Shown here piece by piece: positions 1-4,972 of a stretch of DNA of 6,060 bases (position 1 is its first letter; each line of letters begins with the position of its first letter). Below the pieces are notes generated by a model that did no database searches, had not been told where the DNA came from, and worked only from the letters and a program-made list of their open reading frames with translations. The stretch is from contig JAUXCB010000098.1 of the NCBI GenBank assembly GCA_030619095.1, positions 1 through 6,060 of the forward strand, written 5' to 3'. Source of the stretch: Verrucomicrobiota bacterium. GTDB taxonomy: Bacteria; Verrucomicrobiota; Kiritimatiellia; Kiritimatiellales; Tichowtungiaceae. A program made the translations under genes and the position numbers.

Positions 1-743
1 AAGAGGAGGATTCTCTCGAAGAGATTACACGCGATAATCTGAGCGTTCCTTCGGGTCATCGCGTGGCCTTTAAGGTGCTCGACCGGCAGGCCGGCCGGCG
101 CGAAAGCTCCATTCTCGGCACGGCGATTGCCGATGAGGCCGTGCAGCATTTCCTCGAAATTTTCGCCGACGGAGCTCCCGCGCTCCATTCGCTGGAGCTG
201 TCCGGACTCGCCGCCTTTTCCGCATTCTGGATGGGGGGCAGCCGCCTCGCACAGCAGGAGGCCGTCTGTTTGATCGAAAGCGGCGCCCGGTATACGTACA
301 TCGGGGTTTTTCATAAAAACAACTTGCTGTTAATCAATCGCTTTTCCGTGGGGTCGGAGACCCTCAGCCAGCAGGTGCAGCAGGATCTGGGTATTGATGC
401 CGATGTGGCTTCTGCCGTCCTTGCCGGTGGTTCAGTTGATATCTCCGGATCCATTCGCACAGCACTCGGCTCCTTTCTGAAACAGCTCTCTATCTATCGC
501 GAATTTGTTGAACGCCAGCAAAAGACCCGCTTGACCGGTCTCTATCTTTCTGGCGGACTGGCGGCCTCGCCAGATTGGCAGAGGGCCCTGTCTGACCTGC
601 TCGGTTTGGAGCCGAAAGTCTGGAACCCCTTTGATCGGGTGATTGTGCCGGACGATGTAGACCTCACACGATTCAGCGGGCAGGAGAGCCGCTTTGCCGC
701 CGCACTCGGTGCGGCACTGGCCGGACTGGAGGGCGGCTCATGA
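1..743 (+). CDS. pilM: Type IV pilus assembly protein PilM, actin-like ATPase (5' end missing)
   Basis: The frame is open from the left edge (first full codon at base 3) to TGA at 741-743, giving 246 visible residues. PilM proteins are usually about 350 residues, so roughly the first 100 are outside the window. A GTG at 63 is in frame, but coding clearly continues upstream, so it is not taken as the start. Visible parts fit the FtsA/PilM actin fold. An ESGA motif (visible residues 92-95) sits where PilM normally has DIGA (phosphate-2 loop) and is followed by a beta hairpin and FSVGSETLSQQV. Near the C-terminus are LSGG (182-185), the adenosine-binding loop, a WNPF segment at 207-210 and an alanine-rich AALGAALA helix. 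Family knowledge: cytoplasmic PilM binds ATP and the N-terminal tail of PilN. The TGA overlaps the pilN ATG (ATGA), implying coupled translation. The D-to-E change in the phosphate-2 loop is the one oddity. Identification is supported by both the sequence and the pilMNOPQ order. Confidence 0.9.
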   Translation, partial: EEDSLEEITRDNLSVPSGHRVAFKVLDRQAGRRESSILGTAIADEAVQHFLEIFADGAPALHSLELSGLAAFSAFWMGGSRLAQQEAVCLIESGARYTYIGVFHKNNLLLINRFSVGSETLSQQVQQDLGIDADVASAVLAGGSVDISGSIRTALGSFLKQLSIYREFVERQQKTRLTGLYLSGGLAASPDWQRALSDLLGLEPKVWNPFDRVIVPDDVDLTRFSGQESRFAAALGAALAGLEGGS

Positions 744-1339
744 ATCTGCAAGTCAACCTCCTGAAGAAAAGTGAACGACGCTATCAGGGAATCGTCAGCA
801 TGAAGGTGATCGTGATGGGGTCGGCTGCTGTTTTTGTCGGAATTCTTCTCCTTTTCTTCGTGCTGGCTGGGATTGCAAAAGTGACGGTATTGGCCAACCT
901 GGAGCGGACGCGGCGGGAATGGATCCGGCAGGAGCCTCGGGCAGCCATCATTCGTATGCAGACCACAGCGGCATCGGCAAATCGACGAACCCTGGCCTCC
1001 CTCAACAAATGGTCGGAGCGCACCGGCGCACCGCTCTATCAAATTGTACGCGAACTTCAAGGGAGCGTGCCAGATCAGATCCAGCTTTCGAGAGTCTATG
1101 CGGGCATGACCGAGGCGGGCTCAAGCGGTCACCCGGAATGTGTGCTGCAACTCAGCGGCTGGGCGGTTGGGAAAGGCGGAGAGCTGCTGGCCGTCGAATT
1201 TAAACGCAATCTCAATAACACGAAACATCTAAAGAGTTTTTGTAATGAAGTCCGGCTGATTTCTTCCCGCCGGGAAAGCCCTGCGAGCTGGAGCTTTTCG
1301 CTCGAGGGAAAACGGATTATCGAGGAGACCCCGAGATGA
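740..1339 (+). CDS. pilN: Type IV pilus inner-membrane alignment protein PilN
   Basis: This 199-residue bitopic protein starts with the short cytoplasmic tail MNLQVNLLKKSERR. That matches the PilN signature (I/V-N-L-L), which in characterised systems docks into a groove of PilM. One strongly hydrophobic membrane segment covers about residues 23-46, followed by a charged helical stretch (about 53-95) likely to form the coiled coil with PilO. The rest is a periplasmic ferredoxin-like domain with the typical pattern VPDQIQLSRVYAG ... VLQLSGWAV ... FKRNLNNT. The start is well supported: GGAGGG at 728-733 lies 6 nt before the ATG, and the ATG overlaps the pilM stop by 4 bp. Its own stop overlaps the pilO start in the same way. 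The length is close to the family norm (about 180-210). The sequence is divergent, so the call rests on tail motif, topology and gene order; a GspL-like C-terminal role is the related alternative. Confidence 0.85.
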   Translation: MNLQVNLLKKSERRYQGIVSMKVIVMGSAAVFVGILLLFFVLAGIAKVTVLANLERTRREWIRQEPRAAIIRMQTTAASANRRTLASLNKWSERTGAPLYQIVRELQGSVPDQIQLSRVYAGMTEAGSSGHPECVLQLSGWAVGKGGELLAVEFKRNLNNTKHLKSFCNEVRLISSRRESPASWSFSLEGKRIIEETPR

Positions 1340-1929
1340 ATCTGAACTGGGAAGCCCTCACCAAAAAGCAGCAGAAGATCGCTATCGTCGTAACGATATT
1401 GGCCATATTACAGGTGGTTCTCCTTGGCTATTTCATGCTGAAAAATCCCGGGGAATCTGCGGGACATGCCCGCAAGGAACTGTATGAACTGCAACGCCAG
1501 CTATCCGATGCGAAAGACATTATCTTGCTCAAGACCCGCGTGGAGAAGGAACTTCAAAACAGTATAGAGAGCCTTGAAAAAATGGCGGTCTATGCCCCCT
1601 CTGTTTCCGATCGCTACGCATGGGCCTACGAATATGTCTCGCGCCGCTCCGCACAGGCGGGCGTGATGATCGACGGGTTGCAGGAGGAGATGTCTGTGGC
1701 TCCCACGACAGACGGCGGGGCAGAGGCCACACCCTATGAAGTGAGTATTTTAACGCGCTGTGGATATAATGAGTTGGTGCGCTTCCTATGGTATCTGGAG
1801 GCCGGGAACCCGTTGATTGTGGTTAAAGAACTGACCATTGACCGGTCGTCGGACGATTCAGAAACACATGGTGTGCGCATTGTTGTGCAATGGCCACCGT
1901 CTTTCAATATTGAGAAAGAGAATAAATAA
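1336..1929 (+). CDS. pilO: Type IV pilus inner-membrane alignment protein PilO
   Basis: This 197-residue bitopic protein has a short cytoplasmic N-terminus (MNLNWEALTKKQQK) and one transmembrane helix at about residues 15-35. A long amphipathic helical region (about 42-85, KELYELQRQLSDAKDIILLK and onward) is suited to pairing with PilN. The C-terminal periplasmic domain carries the typical PilO/GspM pattern: GYNELVRFLWYLEAGNPLIV followed by a KELTI strand and a final RIVVQW strand. In known T4P machines PilO dimerises with PilN and contacts PilP, transmitting alignment between PilM and the secretin. The start is supported by GAGGAG at 1322-1327, 8 nt before the ATG, and by the ATGA overlap with pilN. 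The gene ends in TAA at 1927-1929, leaving a 50-bp gap before pilP. Sequence similarity within this family is low, so GspM-like is an alternative label, but the pilN/pilP neighbours favour PilO. Confidence 0.85.
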   Translation: MNLNWEALTKKQQKIAIVVTILAILQVVLLGYFMLKNPGESAGHARKELYELQRQLSDAKDIILLKTRVEKELQNSIESLEKMAVYAPSVSDRYAWAYEYVSRRSAQAGVMIDGLQEEMSVAPTTDGGAEATPYEVSILTRCGYNELVRFLWYLEAGNPLIVVKELTIDRSSDDSETHGVRIVVQWPPSFNIEKENK

Positions 1930-1942
1930 TCCGGCCTTTTTT

Positions 1943-1971
1943 TTGTTGAGGGTATGAAACTTGCTTATAAA
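1943..1971 (+). promoter_or_regulatory. Possible promoter in the pilO-pilP gap
   Basis: The 50-bp gap between pilO and pilP contains a run of eight T (1937-1944) and TATAAA at 1966-1971 (5 of 6 to the sigma-70 -10 consensus). TTGTTG at 1943-1948 lies 17 bp upstream, matching only the TTG half of the -35 consensus. If the -10 is used, transcription would start about at 1978-1979, almost on the pilP ATG at 1980, giving a leaderless or nearly leaderless pilPQ message. That would fit the lack of an SD there. The T run is preceded by no convincing stem, so it does not look like a terminator. Weak evidence: AT-rich gaps often contain such matches by chance. Confidence 0.25.
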
Positions 1972-1979
1972 AACTGGAA

Positions 1980-2516
1980 ATGTATAAACTAGCCTATTTT
2001 TTACTGATATGGACGGCGGGAGTTTTCACGACCCTTTCTCCGGTACATGCACAGAGTCCCGAGTTGCCGCCATTTTCCGGCGAGGCGGGTCAACCCCCTT
2101 CCGCACAGTGGCACCCTGCAGCTGGAGCGCGCAATTTTCCGTCGGCTGAACCCCTGAAACCAATCAAAGCGGAATCGTTCCCTTATAGAGGACGCCTGCT
2201 TCGGGATCCGTTTTGGACGGTCGGCTATTACCCGCCGCAGTGGGGGGCGGAACTCAAACCCGAAAAACAGAAGATGTCCACATCCGAATGGCGGATTCCC
2301 ACTTCCCAGATCGAGGTTAGCGGGGTCAGCCGTATGGGCGAGCGCGTGATGGCAATCGTCAATGGAGAGTTGAAAAAGGTCAACGATGTGGTTGAAATCT
2401 CCTATCTCGGAAAAACATTTCAGTGGAAAGTCGGCGAAATCCAGGAGGGCGGAAACGTCCGCTTGGATCGCCATCAGATCATCAATGAGTCATCGACGAA
2501 CAGGAGTACCCCATGA
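1980..2516 (+). CDS. pilP: PilP-like periplasmic pilus protein linking PilN/PilO to the secretin
   Basis: This 178-residue exported protein has a signal peptide with hydrophobic core YFLLIWTAGVFTTL and a probable signal peptidase I site after VHA (residues 22-24). There is no lipobox cysteine, whereas proteobacterial PilP is a lipoprotein. A proline-rich, disordered linker (about 25-70) is followed by RDPFW (75-79) with VGY (81-83). A small beta-rich domain (about 108-165) reads IEVSGVSRMGERVMAIVNGE and then strands ending VRLDRHQII, the PilP/GspC homology-region fold that binds the secretin N0 domain. ATG at 1980 is the only canonical in-frame start: an in-frame stop lies at 1968-1970. It has no clear SD (only TGGAA directly before it). 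The stop overlaps the pilQ ATG by 4 bp. The call rests on domain pattern, length (PilP is about 170-180) and position between pilO and pilQ; GspC-like is the related alternative. Confidence 0.8.
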   Translation: MYKLAYFLLIWTAGVFTTLSPVHAQSPELPPFSGEAGQPPSAQWHPAAGARNFPSAEPLKPIKAESFPYRGRLLRDPFWTVGYYPPQWGAELKPEKQKMSTSEWRIPTSQIEVSGVSRMGERVMAIVNGELKKVNDVVEISYLGKTFQWKVGEIQEGGNVRLDRHQIINESSTNRSTP

Positions 2517-4360
2517 AAAAGACAATCATTATCCTCACAATCATCTCGGCCAGCATTGCGCTTCTATTCGCGCAGACTCCGGCCGGGCCGGCCTCTGAGC
2601 AGCAAGACCCGTCGGCACCCGCCGTCATTACGTTGACAGAGCAGCTAGCGCCGGCTGTTGAAGCGGAAGCGGCGGCAGACGAAGGGATGGGTGCCGACGA
2701 AATCACCATTGCCGAGGAGATCGGAGAAGATGCCATGATCGAAGAGGGCCGCATTTCCCTGCGTCTGAAAGACGCCGAGCTGAAAGATGTGATTCGGATG
2801 TTCAGCGCGCTTTCCGACGCCAACATCATTGTGCCGGCGCTGGGAGGCGAAAAGGGTGCCGACGAGCGGAAGATCGATGTCAACCTCGAGAATGTGGAGT
2901 GGCAGCCCGCCCTCGAAGCCATTCTCGATACACAGGGGCTGGAACTGCATGAGAAAATTCCGGACTCAAAGGTTTATTCGATCCGCACGAAAACACCGGG
3001 CGCGCCCGAAGCAACCGAGCTGGAAATTTTCAAACTCAACTATGCCTCCGTCAATGCCGTATCGAATCTGGTGGGCAGCATGGTTGGTGCGGGCGGGTCT
3101 TTATCCGTCTTTCCCGAGCGCAATGTAGTGGTGGTACAGGCGGTCCCCAAAGCCTTGCAAAGTATCGCGTCGGTGATGGCCCAGATCGACCTGCCGCGCC
3201 AGCAGGTCTTCATCGAATCCAAATTTCTTGAACTCTCCGATACGGCCCAGCGCGATCTCGGTATCAGCTGGCAGGTTCTCGGCGGTTACGAGGTCGGGGT
3301 GAAAGGTATTGGCGGAACCTACGGCTACACCGACAGCAAAATGGACATCCTCGGCCTCGCCGGCGACACCGCCGATGATATTCCCGTTCCCGGTATCCCC
3401 GACGCAAAACTCACCACACTGGTTTCCGCAGCAGGTGTCAGCACGCTGGATGCCGCAACCGTTGCACGGACGCTGGGTGCCACACTCAGCGCAACGGACT
3501 TCAAGCTGATTTTAAGTGCGCTGGAGCAGGAGGACGGAGTCGAAATTGTTTCCAATCCGAAAATCATCGTGGCCAATGAAGAAGAGGCCACCATTCATAT
3601 CGGGACGAGAGAGCCTAATATTCACATTACGACTCGGAGAGGAACCCAGGATAATCCCGGCGGAGACGTCAGTGTGGAGCTCGATAAAAATGAGCCCTAT
3701 TTTGAAGACGGCGTGAAAGTGGTTGTAAAACCCACGATCAATACCTCCAGCAACATTATGGTCCGGATCACCCCGGAGATTACGACCTTCATCGGTCGCA
3801 AGGTGGTGAACCAGAACGGGCTCAAACTCGTCGATTACCCAATCAGTCGAACCAAAAAAATCAATACGGTATTCAGTCTCCAGAGCGGACAGACCGCAGC
3901 CATTGGCGGACTCACACAGGTCTCGGAGAGTACGAAGGAAAAAAAGATTCCTCTGCTGGGAAGCATTCCGTTCCTCGGACGCTTCTTCTCCTACGAACAG
4001 AAGGTTCGTGACCAGAACGAAACCATCATCTTTGTAACGGTCACCCTCGCCAATCCGTCTTCCATCGGCAAAGAGAGCGGATTGCCGGAGAACACGCGAC
4101 TTGCCAGGCGCCACCAGATCCGTGAGGATGCGGATCTCCGCGTCGACAAGGCGGAAGTGGATCTTCTCCGCAGCAAAGAAAACTCCGCAATGAAAGAAGA
4201 GCTGAAGTGCCTGCGCGAAGCCAACCACAAGCTGATTGAAAAACAGAAAAAAAATGCCCCCGTTGAAAATATATTCGAAATGCTTGAGGAAGAGCCCGTT
4301 GCCGGCGACCTGGATGATGCCGATATGGCTGAAGTCGAAGCAGGTGTGGAAGAAATGTAA
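2513..4360 (+). CDS. pilQ: Type IV pilus outer-membrane secretin PilQ
   Basis: This 615-residue secretin forms the outer-membrane channel through which the pilus passes. Order: signal peptide 1-20 (KKT, then IIILTIISASIALLFA); acidic linker 43-79 with 13 Asp/Glu and no Lys/Arg; N0/STN domain about 80-160 (ISLRLKDAELKDVIRMFSAL); N1 (secretin_N) about 168-228; core secretin domain about 231-513. Diagnostic core elements are VEIVSNPKIIVANEEEATIH (343-362), VKVVVKPTIN (401-410), SLQSGQTAAIGGL (455-467) and the signature IPLLGSIPFLGRFF (479-492). Residues about 515-615 are an extension: a charged helix with a probable coiled coil (M560, L564, L567, N571, L574) and an acidic tail with 13 Asp/Glu and no basic residue after K580. 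No AMIN domain is seen. AGGAG at 2502-2506 lies 6 nt before the ATG, which overlaps the pilP stop. GspD of a type II system is the main alternative; the upstream pilMNOP order favours PilQ. Confidence 0.92.
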   Translation: MKKTIIILTIISASIALLFAQTPAGPASEQQDPSAPAVITLTEQLAPAVEAEAAADEGMGADEITIAEEIGEDAMIEEGRISLRLKDAELKDVIRMFSALSDANIIVPALGGEKGADERKIDVNLENVEWQPALEAILDTQGLELHEKIPDSKVYSIRTKTPGAPEATELEIFKLNYASVNAVSNLVGSMVGAGGSLSVFPERNVVVVQAVPKALQSIASVMAQIDLPRQQVFIESKFLELSDTAQRDLGISWQVLGGYEVGVKGIGGTYGYTDSKMDILGLAGDTADDIPVPGIPDAKLTTLVSAAGVSTLDAATVARTLGATLSATDFKLILSALEQEDGVEIVSNPKIIVANEEEATIHIGTREPNIHITTRRGTQDNPGGDVSVELDKNEPYFEDGVKVVVKPTINTSSNIMVRITPEITTFIGRKVVNQNGLKLVDYPISRTKKINTVFSLQSGQTAAIGGLTQVSESTKEKKIPLLGSIPFLGRFFSYEQKVRDQNETIIFVTVTLANPSSIGKESGLPENTRLARRHQIREDADLRVDKAEVDLLRSKENSAMKEELKCLREANHKLIEKQKKNAPVENIFEMLEEEPVAGDLDDADMAEVEAGVEEM

Positions 4361-4386
4361 CCACCCATGGCTGGATGGTTGAAAAG

Positions 4387-4426
4387 GCCCCTCTTTAGGA
4401 GGGGCGCCCCGCAGGCGGAGCGGGTT
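4387..4426 (+). repeat. Diverged copy of the double-hairpin intergenic repeat, just after pilQ
   Basis: The inverted repeat GCCCCTC/GAGGGGC (4387-4393 with 4399-4405, loop TTTAG) starts 26 bp after the pilQ stop. It aligns with the tandem copies at 4662-4738: after the GAGGGG arm both continue for 22 nt without gaps as Y-GCC-N5-GGCGG-R-G-Y-GGGTT. The GCC/GGC pair frames a variable 5-base loop (CCGCA here, GGAAC in the tandem copies), so a second small hairpin is conserved while its loop changed. There is no T run after the stem, so it is not a classic Rho-independent terminator, although it could protect the pilQ mRNA 3' end. Confidence 0.7.
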
Positions 4427-4515
4427 GAGCCAGACTGAATTTGATAATAAATAAGCCTCATCCGCAGAATCTGTGGGCAGTTTTTACGTTGCTGGGAAAA
4501 AGACACCCTTTTTAT

Positions 4516-4642
4516 AACCCACCCCGGCCTCCCGCCTTCCGCCTTCTTTCCAATACGGCGAGACACGTCGCCCAGCTTCCGCCTTCTTCCATGCGGCGAG
4601 ACAAGACGGCGCGGCAGGTCGGCCACCCCTCCAAGAAGGGGA
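4516..4642 (-). repeat. Probable inverted copy of the double-hairpin repeat, interrupted
   Basis: AACCCACCCCG at 4516-4526 is the exact reverse complement of the tail CGGGGTGGGTT of the tandem copies. CACCCCTCCAAGAAGGGGA at 4624-4642 is the reverse complement of their main stem with one mismatch (18 of 19). In an intact copy these two parts would be 9 bp apart; here they are 97 bp apart. The intervening DNA contains the two ~40-bp units at 4536-4617. The simplest reading is an inverted copy split by a second repeat, but two unrelated fragments are possible. Confidence 0.5.
4536..4617 (+). repeat. Two imperfect ~40-bp direct repeats (second repeat family)
   Basis: Unit 1 (4536-4575) and unit 2 (4576-4617) both start CTTCCGCCTTCTT, continue CC(A)ATRCGGCGAGACA, and end in a GC-rich segment closing with CAG. 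They differ by a few substitutions and small indels. They are directly adjacent, so this is a tandem duplication or two insertions. Each unit has a CCGCC ... GGCG arrangement that could form a weak hairpin. A further partial start (CCCGCCTTCC, 4531-4540) precedes unit 1. No coding role is apparent. Confidence 0.65.
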
Positions 4643-4661
4643 ACGAAGAAAGCTCGAATGA

Positions 4662-4738
4662 TCCCCTCCATTGGAGGGGTGCCGGAACGGCGGGGTGGGT
4701 TCCCCTCCTTGGAGGGGTGCCGGAACGGCGGGGTGGGT
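4662..4738 (+). repeat. Two tandem near-identical copies (39 and 38 bp) of a double-hairpin repeat
   Basis: Copy A (4662-4700) and copy B (4701-4738) are identical except for one extra A in the loop region of copy A. Each has a perfect main stem (CCCCTCC with GGAGGGG, loop of 2-3 bases), then GCCGGAACGGC (4-bp stem, 3-base loop), then the tail GGGTGGGT. TCCCC at 4739-4743 looks like the first five bases of a third unit. The period is not a multiple of three and the sequence is not coding. The layout resembles REP/BIME-type palindromic elements in general design, but it carries no motif that lets me assign a known class. Confidence 0.85.
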
Positions 4739-4771
4739 TCCCCGTTTCCGACCGCTTTTCAAATTCGATAA

Positions 4772-4785
4772 AAACAGGCCTGTTT
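4772..4785. other. Perfect 14-bp palindrome
   Basis: AAACAGGCCTGTTT reads the same on both strands. It stands 34 bp after the tandem repeats and 187 bp upstream of pilD. It could be a dimer-binding operator, but no regulator gene is nearby and a palindrome of this length can occur by chance in a few kilobases. Confidence 0.3.
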
Positions 4786-4801
4786 CCTATGTGGCAGAGC
4801 C

Positions 4802-4855
4802 CATGTCTACAGTGCTTGAATGCATGTTGACATGTGATTTAACCCACAGATTCGA
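4802..4855 (+). promoter_or_regulatory. Possible promoter/operator region with CATGT dyads upstream of pilD
   Basis: A perfect TTGACA box (4827-4832) lies inside the dyad CATGT-TG-ACATG (4823-4834). A further CATGTC (4802-4807), 21 bp before the left half, can pair with GACATG (4829-4834). At the right distance for a -10 element there is only ATTCGA/GATTCG around 4849-4855, a poor match. The dyad over the -35 would suit a repressor or a non-sigma-70 arrangement. If this is the pilD promoter, the leader would be about 110 nt. Weak, pattern-based evidence only. Confidence 0.25.
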
Positions 4856-4890
4856 CGGAAGACCCCTTTTTTTATTGATCCTGCAAAGGA

Positions 4891-4915
4891 AATGATTTTG
4901 CCCTTAATGATTTTG
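4891..4915 (+). repeat. Two 10-bp direct repeats
   Basis: AATGATTTTG occurs at 4891-4900 and again at 4906-4915, separated by CCCTT, so the period is 15 bp. The repeats lie in the AT-rich part of the pilD leader. They could be binding half-sites or a small duplication. Confidence 0.5.
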
Positions 4916-4924
4916 TAAATCTAT

Positions 4925-4959
4925 CATCCCGCATCTTGCATCCCGTATCCCGCATCCTG
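4925..4959 (+). repeat. Five degenerate tandem heptamers directly upstream of pilD
   Basis: Units read CATCCCG, CATCTTG, CATCCCG, TATCCCG, CATCCTG, a 7-bp period kept exactly over 35 bp with 0-2 changes per unit. The array ends 13 bp before the pilD ATG, exactly where an SD and leader would normally lie. After it comes TAACCTCCCTTCC, which is pyrimidine-rich and resembles the anti-SD end of 16S rRNA rather than an SD. The array could expand or contract by slippage, changing the leader length. Confidence 0.8.
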
Positions 4960-4972
4960 TAACCTCCCTTCC

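Larger units (their letters stand above)
4361..4972. other. 612-bp repeat-rich non-coding spacer between pilQ and pilD
   Basis: I see no credible gene here. Open frames of up to 129 codons run through it on both strands, but they are read across GC-rich inverted and tandem repeats. They have low-complexity, Pro/Gly/Arg-rich translations and no domain pattern. Contents from left to right: a diverged double-hairpin repeat (4387-4426); an interrupted inverted copy (4516-4642) with a second repeat family inside; two tandem copies (4662-4738); a 14-bp palindrome (4772-4785); a dyad region with a TTGACA box (4802-4855); two 10-bp direct repeats (4891-4915); and a heptamer array (4925-4959). The left half is GC-rich and the part from about 4755 to 4925 is AT-richer, as expected for a promoter region of pilD. 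Confidence 0.75.

Noticed and set aside
63..65. GTG at 63 as the pilM start
   Set aside because: The frame is open and PilM-like up to the window edge. A start here would remove conserved actin-fold sequence, and there is no SD before it.
542..1060. 172-codon minus-strand open frame across the pilM/pilN junction
   Set aside because: It is antisense to two clearly identified genes, its composition is low-complexity, and there is no supporting start or domain.
1931..1945. CCGGCC followed by eight T after pilO as an intrinsic terminator
   Set aside because: CCGGCC is only a 6-bp self-palindrome with no loop, and no upstream arm forms a stable stem ending at the T run.
3512..4228. 238-codon minus-strand open frame opposite the 3' half of pilQ
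   Set aside because: It is antisense to well-conserved secretin core motifs and arises from codon bias in pilQ; it shows no recognisable protein features.
4387..4405. GC-rich stem after pilQ as a Rho-independent terminator
   Set aside because: No T tract follows. Its match to the downstream tandem copies shows that it belongs to a repeat family, so it was annotated as a repeat.
4662..4738. Tandem repeats as a CRISPR array
   Set aside because: The units abut directly with no spacers, and no cas gene is present.
4484..4762. 92-codon minus-strand open frame in the same spacer
   Set aside because: Its translation (PLQGG, HPSNGG, RSPSWRGG segments) is simply the reverse reading of the hairpin repeats; no domain and no plausible start signal.
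4441..4830. 129-codon + strand open frame in the pilQ-pilD spacer
   Set aside because: It runs straight through two repeat families with Pro/Arg/Gly-rich, repetitive translation, and has no SD or recognisable domain. The two tandem units are read in different frames, as expected for non-coding repeats.
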